NCBI RefSeq assembly: GCF_000685215.1
Contig: NZ_ARYJ01000001.1
Location: 496,001 to 560,000, forward strand
Source: Hyphomonas jannaschiana VP2
GTDB taxonomy: Bacteria; Pseudomonadota; Alphaproteobacteria; Caulobacterales; Hyphomonadaceae
Length of the DNA stretch: 64,000 bases
Direction of reading: 5' to 3'
Positions 9,928 to 17,964 of this stretch are shown here, one piece after another. Each line of letters begins with the position of its first letter. The first letter of the stretch is position 1. The notes beneath the pieces were generated by a model. The model saw nothing but the letters and a program-made list of their open reading frames with translations. It was not told the DNA's origin and made no database searches. Both the position numbers and the translations under genes were made by a program.

Positions 9928-10515
9928 CTATTCGAAACTGTAGCTGAAGCGGACACCGAGATTGTCCAGGCCCTGATTGCGGCCATTTCCCAGGACCTGT
10001 CCGTGGCTGAGATGCTCATACATGATCTCGACACCCCAGGTCTCGTTGATGTCGTGATGCAGGCCGAAGGTCGTGCGGAACAGGTCGCGTGAGCCGAGCA
10101 GAACGTGCTCTTCCGTAAACGCGAGGCTCCGCGGATCCCCGTCCGGATAGGGGCTCGCGAGCTCCCCGTCATGAATGACATAGCCAAAGCTCGGCTCAAA
10201 CTGCCAGCTTTTCGCGACCGGGAACGACCAGTGCAGACCGACGCCGCCAAAGCTGGTTTCACCCTGGAAATTGGCGCTACCCATAACGTAAGGCTTCGGG
10301 CTCCAGATGAATCCCAGGAAATCAGGGGAATGGAAGAGAATGTCGCCATTCAGGCTCTGGCCGGGCTCCTTGTTGGCATTGTCGCAGTCGAGCACGCAGA
10401 TGTTCTCCTGCATGATGCCGAGGCGGACCTCGCTGACGAGATCGGCGGAGGCGGAACCGGCAAACGCGGTCGCAGACGCAACAGCAGCGACACTGGCAAA
10501 AAGGTAACGGCGCAT
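9928..10515 (-). CDS. PagL-like lipid A 3-O-deacylase / acyloxyacyl hydrolase
   Basis: 195 residues with a Sec signal peptide (MRRYLFASVAAVASATAFA, cleavage near ASA-D) and alternating hydrophobic strands of a small outer-membrane barrel. The last strands carry MYEHLSHGQ followed by N-x-G-x-D-NLGVRFSYSFE, the PagL-family His-Ser pair and C-terminal aromatic ending. PagL removes the 3-O-acyl chain of lipid A in the outer membrane and so modulates LPS. The expected second half of the catalytic set (a Glu in a late strand) is compatible but not proven. A composite palindrome sits just upstream. Confidence 0.75.
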   Translation of the reverse strand: MRRYLFASVAAVASATAFAGSASADLVSEVRLGIMQENICVLDCDNANKEPGQSLNGDILFHSPDFLGFIWSPKPYVMGSANFQGETSFGGVGLHWSFPVAKSWQFEPSFGYVIHDGELASPYPDGDPRSLAFTEEHVLLGSRDLFRTTFGLHHDINETWGVEIMYEHLSHGQVLGNGRNQGLDNLGVRFSYSFE

Positions 10516-10537
10516 GGAGACTCCCTATAATATTACA

Positions 10538-10563
10538 GGCGAGTAAGGAATTCCGGACTCGCC
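10538..10563. promoter_or_regulatory. Composite palindrome upstream of the PagL-like gene
   Basis: The outer arms GGCGAGT and ACTCGCC (7 bp, perfect) enclose GGAATTCC, itself palindromic. The element ends 23 bp before the PagL-like start, just upstream of TAATATTATAGG, a plausible -10 region on the minus strand. This placement suits an operator. Confidence 0.4.
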
Positions 10564-10642
10564 CGTCAAGCGTGAAACAGGCCGTTCACGTCAATTTGCA
10601 GGGACAGGCAACCAAACCGACACAGCGCCCCTACCCCCAATA

Positions 10643-10672
10643 GAAAACGGGCGGCCCGCCAGGACCGCCCGT
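10643..10672 (-). terminator. Terminator of serA
   Basis: On the minus strand ACGGGCGG and CCGCCCGT form an 8-bp stem around a 10-nt loop, followed by TTTT. It lies about 40 nt past the serA stop. Confidence 0.7.
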
Positions 10673-10710
10673 CTTGCAGAAAAGAATCAGACTGATCGCC
10701 TGACACCCGT

Positions 10711-12306
10711 TCAGAAGGTCAGCACCCTAGCGTACCGGACCTGCGGCAGGGCGCTCAGTTTATCAACCAGGCCACTGCTCGGTGTGGAGTCGATACCAAT
10801 CAGGGCAATCGCCTCGTCCCCGGCCGTCGTGCGGCCAAGGTGGAAGGTGGCAATGTTGATCGCCTCTTCCCCCAGCATCTGGCCGAGGGCGCCGATGAAG
10901 CCCGGCTGGTCGAGGTTGTTCACGTACAGCATGACCGGCGCAAAATCGCCTTCCAGCGCCATACCCTTCACCTCGACGATACGCGGCTTGCCGGCGATCA
11001 GCGTGCCGGCCAGCGTGCGCCAGCCGCCTTCCGGGGCGTTCTGGGTCGCCTTGGTTTTCACCTTGATGCGGACCAGGCTGTCATAGACCGGGCTGTCCTC
11101 GGTCTTGGTCTCGGTCAGCTTCACGCCGCTATCAGCAAGGATGGCCGGAGCGGAGACCATGTTCACGTCCCCTCGCGAGGCACGCAGCAGGCCCGCCAGC
11201 AGCGCCGCCGTCAGCGGCTTGCGGTTGAGGTCCGCCACTTCGCCTTCATACTCGATGACGACTTCGTCATAGCCGAAGTCGGAGATCTGACCGGCGAAGG
11301 AACCGAGCTTCTCGGCCAGTTCTGCGAACGGCTTGATCCGGGGCGCTTCTTCCGCCGTGATCGATGGCATGTTGAGCGCGTTGGTCACGGCGCCCGACAG
11401 GAGATAGTCCGACATCTGCTCGGCGACCTGCAGGGCAACATTTTCCTGGGCTTCAGTGGTCGCCGCGCCAAGGTGCGGCGTGGCAATAAAGTTCGGCGTG
11501 CCGAAAAGGATGTTCTCCTTGGCCGGCTCGACCGCGAACACATCGAACGCAGCCGCCTTGATGTGACCGCTCTCCAGCAGATCCTTCACGGCCGCTTCAT
11601 CGACCAGGCCACCACGGGCGCAGTTGACGAGGATCAGGCCCGGCTTCGTTTTCTGCAGATTGTCGCGGCTGAGGACATTCTTGGTCTGCTCCGTCAGCGG
11701 AACGTGCAGCGTGATGATGTCTGCCCGCTTCAGCAGTTCGTCAAGCTCGACCTTCTCCACACCGAGTTCCACGGCGCGTTCTTCCGTCAGGAACGGGTCG
11801 TAGGCAGCAACTTTCATTTTCAGGCCGATGGCGCGCTCGGCCACGCGGCTGCCGATATTGCCGCAACCGATCAGACCGAGCGTCTTGTAGGAAACCTCGG
11901 TTCCCATATAGCCGGACTTCGGCCATTTACCTTCCTGGGTCTCGGCATTGGCCGCCGGGATCTGGCGGGCCGCTGCGAACATCAGCGCGATGGCGTGCTC
12001 AGCCGTCGTGATGGCGTTGCCGAACGGCGTGTTCATGACAACGACACCCTTGGCCGTCGCTGCCTTGATGTCGATATTGTCGACACCGATACCGGCCCGG
12101 CCGATGACTTTCAAATTCGTTGCCGCGGCGATGACATCCGCATTCGGCTTGCAGGCCGAACGAACGACGAGGCCGTCATATTCCGGAATCTCCGCAATCA
12201 GTTCTTCCGTGTTCAGACCGGTCTTGGTGACCGTTTCGATGCCGCGGGCATGGAAGATTTCCACAGCGGCAGGAGAGAGTTTATCTCCGATAAGGACTTT
12301 AGGCAT
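10711..12306 (-). CDS. serA: D-3-phosphoglycerate dehydrogenase
   Basis: 531 residues, the long (type I) form. It oxidises 3-phosphoglycerate with NAD+ to begin serine synthesis. The substrate domain starts MPKVLIGDKLSPAAVEIF; the NAD loop is LGLIGCGNIGSRVAERA (around residues 144-160); HLGAATTEAQENVALQVAEQM holds the catalytic His of the D-2-hydroxyacid dehydrogenases. An allosteric-substrate-binding segment and a C-terminal ACT domain (from about residue 455, DQPGFIGALGQML) suggest feedback control. serC lies directly upstream on the same strand, separated by a 94-bp gap holding a palindromic repeat. Confidence 0.96.
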   Translation of the reverse strand: MPKVLIGDKLSPAAVEIFHARGIETVTKTGLNTEELIAEIPEYDGLVVRSACKPNADVIAAATNLKVIGRAGIGVDNIDIKAATAKGVVVMNTPFGNAITTAEHAIALMFAAARQIPAANAETQEGKWPKSGYMGTEVSYKTLGLIGCGNIGSRVAERAIGLKMKVAAYDPFLTEERAVELGVEKVELDELLKRADIITLHVPLTEQTKNVLSRDNLQKTKPGLILVNCARGGLVDEAAVKDLLESGHIKAAAFDVFAVEPAKENILFGTPNFIATPHLGAATTEAQENVALQVAEQMSDYLLSGAVTNALNMPSITAEEAPRIKPFAELAEKLGSFAGQISDFGYDEVVIEYEGEVADLNRKPLTAALLAGLLRASRGDVNMVSAPAILADSGVKLTETKTEDSPVYDSLVRIKVKTKATQNAPEGGWRTLAGTLIAGKPRIVEVKGMALEGDFAPVMLYVNNLDQPGFIGALGQMLGEEAINIATFHLGRTTAGDEAIALIGIDSTPSSGLVDKLSALPQVRYARVLTF

Positions 12307-12317
12307 TGTCTTTTCCT

Positions 12318-12375
12318 TTGCTCGCGGCTGTTGCGGGCATGTCGCCCGCGCCGCTGCGCCTTCGCCTTGCTCGTG
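12318..12375. repeat. Palindromic intergenic element, copy 1
   Basis: TTGCTCGCGGC, then a GCGGGC/GCCCGC hairpin, then the 25-bp tail at 12351-12375 (CCGCTGCG...GCTCGTG). The same order recurs at 17020-17079 with an identical tail but a different hairpin stem. It sits between serC and serA. Confidence 0.65.
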
Positions 12376-12400
12376 AAGGCGCGCTTTGCAGATTTCGTTG

Positions 12401-13564
12401 CTAGAGTGACGCCACTTCTTCAGCGAAGGCCCAGTCGAGCCACGGCGTCAGTTTCGCAACGTCGGACGGTTCCACCGTGCCGCCGCACCAGATGCGCAGT
12501 CCCGGAGGGGCCTTTGCGTAACCGGCCGCATCGAAGCAGGCATTTTCCTTTTCAAGGCGCTTCATCATCGCCTTCACGAACGCGCGCTGGCCCGCCTCAT
12601 CGAGGCCTGCAACCCGCGGATCGACGATCTTGAACGTGACGCCCGTATTGGAGCGGACATCCGCATCCGGACAAAGGAAGTCGACCCAGTCCGTCCTGGC
12701 GACCCAGTCGGCAAGAATGCCAAGGCTTTCGTCGGAGCGCGCTTTCAGGGCTTTCCAGCCGCCAAGGCCTTCGCACCAGTCCAGGGCCTGGAGATAGTCT
12801 TCCACGCACAGCATGGAGGGCGTGTTGATCGTGGCGCCTTCGAACAGGTCCTCGTTCAGCTTGCCGCCCTTGGTCATGCGGAAAATTTTCGGCAGCGGCC
12901 GGTCCGGCGTGTAGGTTTCGAGGCGCTTTACGGCGTTCGGGCTGAGGATCAGCATGCCGTGGGCCGCTTCCCCACCGAGAATCTTCTGCCAGGAATAGGT
13001 CACCACATCGAGCTTCTCCCACTCGATGTCCTGCGCAAAGGCAGCAGATGTCGCATCGCAGATCACGACACGATCCGGGTTCGGCTTGATCCAGTCGGCA
13101 TTCGCAACGCGCACGCCGGACGTGGTGCCGTTCCAGGTAAAGATGATGTCAGCGTCGTCGCGCGCCTTTTCGAAGGGCGGCAGCTCGCCATAATCACCAA
13201 CATAGGTGTTGCAGTCTGCCAGCTTCAGCTGCTTGGTCGCATCGGTGACCCAGTCCTGCCCGAAGCTTTCCCAGGCAAAGACGTCCACAGGCTTCGCGCC
13301 CAGCATGGACCACATGCACATCTCGACGGCGCCGGTATCGGACGCAGGCACGATGGCCACGCGATAGCCTTCCGGCAGGCCGAGAATGGATTTGGTCCGC
13401 TCAATCGCGTCCTTCAGCTTCTTCTTCGCATCACCGGAGCGGTGCGAGCGGCCGAGGGCGGCGGTGTTCAGTTTTTCGAGGGAAAATCCCGGGCGCTTGG
13501 CAGTCGGGCCCGAGGAAAAATGCGGGCATGCGGGAAGCACGCCGGGTTTGGCGACGGTCGTCAT
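12401..13564 (-). CDS. serC: Phosphoserine aminotransferase
   Basis: 387 residues of a class V PLP transaminase, of the alphaproteobacterial/archaeal SerC type that starts with a PHFSSGPTAKRPGFSLE substrate loop. The PLP lysine is in YSWQKILGGEAAHGM and the PLP-phosphate region is VPASDTGAVEMCMWS. It converts 3-phosphohydroxypyruvate and glutamate to phosphoserine, the step after SerA, whose gene follows. The leader contains a small inverted repeat (CCTATC/GATAGG, 13576-13593) that includes part of the Shine-Dalgarno AGGAG on the minus strand, so weak control of translation is possible. Confidence 0.95.
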   Translation of the reverse strand: MTTVAKPGVLPACPHFSSGPTAKRPGFSLEKLNTAALGRSHRSGDAKKKLKDAIERTKSILGLPEGYRVAIVPASDTGAVEMCMWSMLGAKPVDVFAWESFGQDWVTDATKQLKLADCNTYVGDYGELPPFEKARDDADIIFTWNGTTSGVRVANADWIKPNPDRVVICDATSAAFAQDIEWEKLDVVTYSWQKILGGEAAHGMLILSPNAVKRLETYTPDRPLPKIFRMTKGGKLNEDLFEGATINTPSMLCVEDYLQALDWCEGLGGWKALKARSDESLGILADWVARTDWVDFLCPDADVRSNTGVTFKIVDPRVAGLDEAGQRAFVKAMMKRLEKENACFDAAGYAKAPPGLRIWCGGTVEPSDVAKLTPWLDWAFAEEVASL

Positions 13565-13734
13565 CTGTTTGTACTCCTATCCTTACAGATAGGCTGGCAT
13601 CCGTTGGGGGATGCTGGCCCGCCGCGTCTGTCTCATATTTCGGGTGCGCGCGCAAATGGCATTTCTGTGACTTGATAAGCGCGTGACCTGATGCCGCGAC
13701 CTGCTAAGCTGCCCCAAAAGTGGAGGAAACCCTC

Positions 13735-14571
13735 GTGAGCATGACCATCCAGCCCCTGACCGGCACCCTTGGCGCGGAAATCCACGGCGTAGACCTGAAG
13801 CAGGATCTGTCGAATGCCGAGTTCGACGCGGTCCATCAGGCCTTCCTCGACTACAAGGTCATCGTGCTGCGCGGCCAACAGGGCATGACGCCGGACCAGC
13901 ACAAGGCCTTCGCCCGCCGCTTCGGCACGCTGAACATCCACCCTTATGTCAAAGGTATGGACGGGCATCCGGAGCTCTTGGAGATCATCAAGGAGCCGGA
14001 GGAGAAAACCAATTTCGGCGGCGGCTGGCATTCCGACATGAGCTTCCTCGAGGAACCGGCTCTCGGCTCCATCCTGCATGCCCTCGAAGTACCACCCTAT
14101 GGCGGCGATACGCTCTTCGCCGACCAGCAGGCGGCCTATGACCGCCTCTCCCCTGGCCTGAAGAAGACGCTGGAAGGCATGACCGCCATCCACACTGCCA
14201 GCAAGGAATATGGCGCAGACGGCTACTCCGCCGCCGTGCGCCAGTCGATGGATGCCAAGTCCGCGCCCGACGCACCGGAATATGAACATCCGGTGATCCG
14301 CACCCATCCGGAAACCGGCCGGAAGGGCCTGTTCATCAACCCTGCCTTCACGCTGCGCTTCGCCGGATGGAGCCGCAAGGAAAGCCGTCCACTGCTGAAC
14401 TATCTGTTCGACCTGTCACGGGAGGAACGCAATACCTGCCGCGTGCGCTGGCAGGCCGGTGACGTGACCATGTGGGACAATCGTTGCGTCTGGCACTATG
14501 CCCTCAACGATTATCACGGCCACCGCCGCCACATGCGCCGCGCCACAATCAATGGGGATCGTCCGCGCTAA
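13735..14571 (+). CDS. TauD/TfdA-family Fe(II)/2-oxoglutarate dioxygenase
   Basis: 278 residues. The iron-binding facial triad is visible as WHSDMSF (His and Asp) and a distal His in CVWHYALNDYHG; the 2-oxoglutarate-binding Arg is in the GHRRHMRRATI tail. VKGMDGHPELLEIIKEP and GGDTLFADQQAAYDRL are typical TauD-family segments. Such enzymes hydroxylate taurine, alkyl sulfates, chlorophenoxyacids or other carboxylates; no substrate can be chosen here. Start taken as the GTG at 13735, 8 nt after GGAGG; an ATG two codons later is possible. No sulfonate transporter genes are nearby. Confidence 0.85.
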   Translation: MSMTIQPLTGTLGAEIHGVDLKQDLSNAEFDAVHQAFLDYKVIVLRGQQGMTPDQHKAFARRFGTLNIHPYVKGMDGHPELLEIIKEPEEKTNFGGGWHSDMSFLEEPALGSILHALEVPPYGGDTLFADQQAAYDRLSPGLKKTLEGMTAIHTASKEYGADGYSAAVRQSMDAKSAPDAPEYEHPVIRTHPETGRKGLFINPAFTLRFAGWSRKESRPLLNYLFDLSREERNTCRVRWQAGDVTMWDNRCVWHYALNDYHGHRRHMRRATINGDRPR

Positions 14572-14585
14572 AGAAGTTTCATTGA

Positions 14586-15077
14586 ATGCTCACAGACATC
14601 GGCGAATTTATAGTGGGTGCGCACCTTCAACTCATCGAAGGTTGCGACATTGTGGACTATAATGTCCGCCCTCCAGGCGGCGGCTTACAAGGACTAAACG
14701 AGTTGGACGTGATCGGACTAAATTTCAGTTCGAATACAATATTTTTTTGTGAAGTAACCACCCATATTCGTGGGCTTCTCTACAAGAACAATGCTGAAAC
14801 CGTCGCGCGCATAAAACGAAAACACGAAGCACAAAAGCGATACGCGGAAATATACTCTGATAATTTCCAGCATCACCGCTTCATGTTCTGGTCCCCAAAT
14901 GTACCAGTCGGTTTTATTACAAATGGTCTCGCCGAGATCCCCGATCTGCAACTCGTCATAAACGGGGACTACAAGAAAAAAATCCTCGAGCTACAAAACC
15001 TCGCTCGCACCACCACGCACGATGCACGAAACCCATTTTTTCGAATGCTGCAGATTATGGAGAATCTACGCGACTAA
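14586..15077 (+). CDS. Hypothetical protein with PD-(D/E)XK-like nuclease pattern
   Basis: 163 residues in DNA that is visibly AT-richer than both neighbours, with rare codons for this genome, suggesting recent transfer. I recognise no named family. The segment E7, then GGGLQGLNELDVIGLN (Asp41) and IFFCEVTTH (Glu56-V-T58) follows the alpha-beta-beta spacing of PD-(D/E)XK nucleases, with Thr instead of the usual Lys. A basic helical stretch (KNNAETVARIKRKHEAQKRY) follows. Nuclease activity is inference. It begins 15 bp after the dioxygenase stop, without a clear Shine-Dalgarno, and its end overlaps the opposing YhhN gene by 4 bp. Confidence 0.6.
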   Translation: MLTDIGEFIVGAHLQLIEGCDIVDYNVRPPGGGLQGLNELDVIGLNFSSNTIFFCEVTTHIRGLLYKNNAETVARIKRKHEAQKRYAEIYSDNFQHHRFMFWSPNVPVGFITNGLAEIPDLQLVINGDYKKKILELQNLARTTTHDARNPFFRMLQIMENLRD

Positions 15078-15745
15078 TTGGCATCTGCCAGGAACGGATA
15101 GACCCCGCCCCACGCGATCAGGGCCTGCCCGAAGAAATAGAGCCCCCACACGGCCAGCGATGGTGCCATTCGCTTTGCTGCGCCCGGCGGCCGGGTGAAC
15201 AGCTGCAGTGACAGGATCATATCGGACGCTACGAACATCACCGCCCCCAGCGTCACCAGCAGGAAGGGTGGTTGCAACCGCAGCGCCGCAGCCCCCATCA
15301 CGAGGATGATCGCCGTATAGGCAAAGACCGGTATCCGCATCGGCCCCAAGGATGGCGCGAGCCAGCGAACGAAGACAACGCCGCCAAGGACCAGCCCGAT
15401 CTGTGCGGTGAGATTCAACAGGTTCCGCTCTGCCTGAGGCAGTGCCCAGAACAGGGCGACATAGGCAACATGCGCCAGGAAGAAAGCGGCCATGCCAGGC
15501 TTCAGCCATTTGTCCTCCCCCGGCTTGTCCATCGCCAGGAAGGCATCCCCCGCTGAGGAGAGCGCGAGGCCAGTCACCAGAAGCCAGGGCCCGCCGACCA
15601 GATAGGCAAACAGGGCCAGCAGCGCGGTCGAGCCGGTTTTCACGATCAGGCCGGGCAGGCCTCCGTCTTCGCGCCAGCACCACCCCACCCAGTAAAGAAC
15701 GCCCAATACAATCGCGCCCGCAAGCGCGGCAGTCTCCCCAGCCAT
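15074..15745 (-). CDS. YhhN-family lysoplasmalogenase-like membrane protein
   Basis: 223 residues with about seven or eight transmembrane helices. LSSAGDAFLAMDK matches the conserved G-D motif of the YhhN/TMEM86 family, and FVASDMILSLQLF the second conserved Asp region near the C-terminus. Members hydrolyse the vinyl-ether bond of lysoplasmalogen in eukaryotes and some bacteria; the bacterial substrate is often unknown. It shares the minus strand with the YkvA gene 25 bp upstream. Confidence 0.8.
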   Translation of the reverse strand: MAGETAALAGAIVLGVLYWVGWCWREDGGLPGLIVKTGSTALLALFAYLVGGPWLLVTGLALSSAGDAFLAMDKPGEDKWLKPGMAAFFLAHVAYVALFWALPQAERNLLNLTAQIGLVLGGVVFVRWLAPSLGPMRIPVFAYTAIILVMGAAALRLQPPFLLVTLGAVMFVASDMILSLQLFTRPPGAAKRMAPSLAVWGLYFFGQALIAWGGVYPFLADAN

Positions 15746-15770
15746 CCGGCAACCTCCCCTTTTGTGTTTT

Positions 15771-16169
15771 CTAGTCTTCTTTCACCGGCTCCGGCACCCG
15801 CAACAGGCGCCGGGCGGCCGTCCGGTGGGTTTCTTTCACATGCATGCCCACCAGACCAAGCGCCGTCGCAAGCACAGTTGCGTCATCTGTGAAACCGAGG
15901 CCGGTGATGAAATCGGGCAGCATGTCCATTGGCGTGACGAAATAGGCCACTGCCGCGAACAGCACGGCTTTTGCACGCATCGGTGTGTGCGGGTCACGCG
16001 CAGCATACCAGGCCGCCACAAGATCGTCCGCGAAAGGGATCTTGCCCACCATACGCATAAGCTTGGGAATCAGGCCGCGCGAGGTGCGCGCGTCCCGCTC
16101 GATCGACTTCGGGATATAACGTCCATCCTCGTTCAGGACGGTGTTGATGACTTCCGCTGCGTCAGACAT
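15771..16169 (-). CDS. YkvA/DUF1232 family protein
   Basis: 132 residues with the DUF1232 core KAVLFAAVAYFVTPMDMLPDFITGLGFTDD, in which the hydrophobic helix and the P-x-D-x-x-P-D motif are diagnostic. The family is small, membrane-associated and of unknown function. AGGAGGA precedes the ATG. The divergent SDR gene starts 67 bp away, so the two share a promoter region. Confidence 0.8.
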   Translation of the reverse strand: MSDAAEVINTVLNEDGRYIPKSIERDARTSRGLIPKLMRMVGKIPFADDLVAAWYAARDPHTPMRAKAVLFAAVAYFVTPMDMLPDFITGLGFTDDATVLATALGLVGMHVKETHRTAARRLLRVPEPVKED

Positions 16170-16235
16170 TGCGTCCTCCTGTGAGACCTATAGATCATCT
16201 GAAAAGTTGTCAGAAACAAGGGAGGGCCGCGGCCC

Positions 16236-17015
16236 ATGGAACTCAATTCGAATATTTCGGCAGTCATCACCGGTGGCGCCTCCGGACTCGGCGCTGCAAC
16301 GGCGAAGAAACTGGCCAGCTATGGCGTCAAGGTCGCCCTGTTCGACCTGAACGCGGAAAAAGGTGAAGCCCTCGCCAAGGAACTCGGCGGCGTGTTCTGC
16401 CAGTGTAACGTCACCGACGACGCAAGCGTCGATGCTGCCTTCGAAAAAGCCCGCGCCGCGAACGGCCAGGAGCGGATCCTGATCAACTGCGCTGGCACCG
16501 GCAACGCCATCAAGACTGCCAGCCGCAACAAGGAAACCGGTGAAATCAGCCACTTCCCGCTCGATAAGTTCGACCTTATCATCCAGATCAACCTGGTCGG
16601 CACCTTCCGCTGCATCGCGAAATCGGCCGCCGGCATGATGACGCTGGACCCGATCGACGGCGAACGCGGCGCGATCGTCAACACCGCATCGGTGGCTGCT
16701 GAAGACGGCCAGATCGGCCAGGCTGCCTACTCCGCTTCCAAGGGCGGCGTTGTCGGCATGACCCTGCCGATCGCCCGCGACCTTTCCCGCGAGCTGATCC
16801 GCGTCAACACGATTCTGCCGGGCATCTTCAACACCCCGCTGCTGCAGGGCGCACCCGAGCCGGTCAAGCAGGCCCTCGGCGCGCAGGTGCCGCACCCGGC
16901 CCGCCTCGGCAACCCGGAAGAGTATGCATCGCTCGCCACCGAAATGTGCCGCAACGGCTACTTCAACGGCGAAGACGTCCGCCTCGACGGCGCAATCCGC
17001 ATGGCGCCGCGCTGA
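16236..17015 (+). CDS. SDR oxidoreductase, 3-hydroxyacyl-CoA dehydrogenase type II-like
   Basis: 259 residues of a classical short-chain dehydrogenase. The cofactor loop is ITGGASGLGAATAKKL with Asp at the end of beta 2 (LFDLN), favouring NAD(H). INCAG, the catalytic Ser in NTASVAAEDGQIGQ and YSASKGG (Tyr and Lys) complete the active site. The overall run, including GERGAIVNTASVAA and the ending NGEDVRLDGAIRMAPR, is that of HSD17B10/FadB2-like enzymes that oxidise 3-hydroxyacyl-CoA, including branched 2-methyl forms. GGGAGG lies 12 nt upstream of the ATG. A strong terminator follows at 17179. Confidence 0.85.
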   Translation: MELNSNISAVITGGASGLGAATAKKLASYGVKVALFDLNAEKGEALAKELGGVFCQCNVTDDASVDAAFEKARAANGQERILINCAGTGNAIKTASRNKETGEISHFPLDKFDLIIQINLVGTFRCIAKSAAGMMTLDPIDGERGAIVNTASVAAEDGQIGQAAYSASKGGVVGMTLPIARDLSRELIRVNTILPGIFNTPLLQGAPEPVKQALGAQVPHPARLGNPEEYASLATEMCRNGYFNGEDVRLDGAIRMAPR

Positions 17016-17019
17016 TTGA

Positions 17020-17079
17020 TTGCTCGCGGCGGTTTCCGCGCCTCTGGCGCGGAGCCGCTGCGCCTTCGCCTTGCTCGTG
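17020..17079. repeat. Palindromic intergenic element, copy 2
   Basis: TTGCTCGCGGC, then an 8-bp hairpin TCCGCGCC/GGCGCGGA with a 3-nt loop, then the 25-bp tail 17055-17079, identical to 12351-12375. A degenerate inverted partner appears at about 17130-17172 (hairpin GCGGGC/GCCCGC, then CACCGAGCAGCAAGGCC), giving a two-armed element. Confidence 0.65.
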
Positions 17080-17178
17080 CGATGGCTCTCCACCACAAGC
17101 GACGCGCAGGCGCAGGTGCCGCGGGCATCAGCCCGCGAACAGCACCGAGCAGCAAGGCCGGAGGCCGCGCAGCAACAA

Positions 17179-17208
17179 AAGGCCTGCCCCAAGGGGCGGG
17201 CCTTTTTT
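17179..17208 (+). terminator. Strong terminator after the SDR gene
   Basis: AAGGCC-T-GCCCC pairs with GGGGC-G-GGCCTT across an AA loop and runs directly into TTTTTT. It separates the SDR gene from the nitroreductase gene. Confidence 0.85.
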
Positions 17209-17286
17209 CTTTGCCGCAACGGCAGGGGCTGTCACCGGCTGCGGGTACGCTACAAGGGTTCCGATAAGAGATTGGGAGAGACACCA

Positions 17287-17964
17287 GTGGAATATGATGA
17301 CGTTGTGCGCGGCCGGCGCAGTATCCGGGGCTTCCTGAAGAAGCCGGTCCCGAAGGCGCTGGTCCGGGAGATCCTGGAGATCGCGATGCGCGCGCCGACC
17401 TCTCTGAACTCGCAACCCTGGAACTTCTATGTCGTCTCCGGCGAGGTGCTGGACCGCATCCGCAAAGGCAATGTCGAGCGTAACGTCGCTGGCGTGCCGG
17501 ACAGCCGCGAGTTCCGCATGGGCCCGCCCTATGAAGGCGTGCACCGGGAGCGTCAGGTCGAGATCGCCATCCAGCTGTTCCAGGCCATGGGCATCGAGCG
17601 CCATGACAAGGAAGCGCGGATGGACTGGGTCCTGCGCGGCTTCCGCCAGTTCGATGCGCCGGTTTCCATCGTGGTGACCTATGACAAGGCCCTCGCAGGC
17701 GGCGACATTCCGCCCTTCGACTGCGGCGGCGTGGTCAACGGCATCGTCAATGCCGCCTGGAACCGGGGCCTTGGCTGCGTCATCAACTCTCAGGGCATCA
17801 TGCAAAGCCCGGTCGTGCGCGAGGAAGCGGGCATTCCGGATGACCAGGTTATCCAGACCTGCGTCGCCATGGGCTGGCCGGATGAGACCTTCCCGGCCAA
17901 TGCCGTCGTCTCGAAGCGAAAGTCTGTAGACGAAGCAGCGACATTCCTCGGCTTCGAGGACTAG
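17287..17964 (+). CDS. Nitroreductase-family flavoprotein
   Basis: 225 residues of an FMN-binding nitroreductase. RGRRSIRGFLKKPV and MRAPTSLNSQPWNFYVV are the FMN-phosphate and ring-binding motifs; the C-terminal AAWNRGLGCVINSQG and CVAMGWPDETFPAN are also typical. Members reduce nitroaromatics, quinones or enones with NAD(P)H. The GTG at 17287 is chosen as start because GGGAG lies 8 nt upstream; the longer frame would read through the terminator before it. The end overlaps the opposing DUF4345 gene by 4 bp. Confidence 0.88.
   Translation: MEYDDVVRGRRSIRGFLKKPVPKALVREILEIAMRAPTSLNSQPWNFYVVSGEVLDRIRKGNVERNVAGVPDSREFRMGPPYEGVHRERQVEIAIQLFQAMGIERHDKEARMDWVLRGFRQFDAPVSIVVTYDKALAGGDIPPFDCGGVVNGIVNAAWNRGLGCVINSQGIMQSPVVREEAGIPDDQVIQTCVAMGWPDETFPANAVVSKRKSVDEAATFLGFED

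Noticed and set aside
10840..12633. 597-codon open frame opposite serA and serC
   Set aside because: It crosses two confidently assigned genes and their intergenic repeat and shows no domain; a codon-bias artefact.
14586..15077. A toxin-antitoxin or restriction-modification pair
   Set aside because: No partner antitoxin or methyltransferase gene is adjacent on either side.
17020..17286. N-terminal extension of the nitroreductase by 89 codons
   Set aside because: It would read through a palindromic element and a strong terminator; GTG 17287 has a well-placed Shine-Dalgarno.
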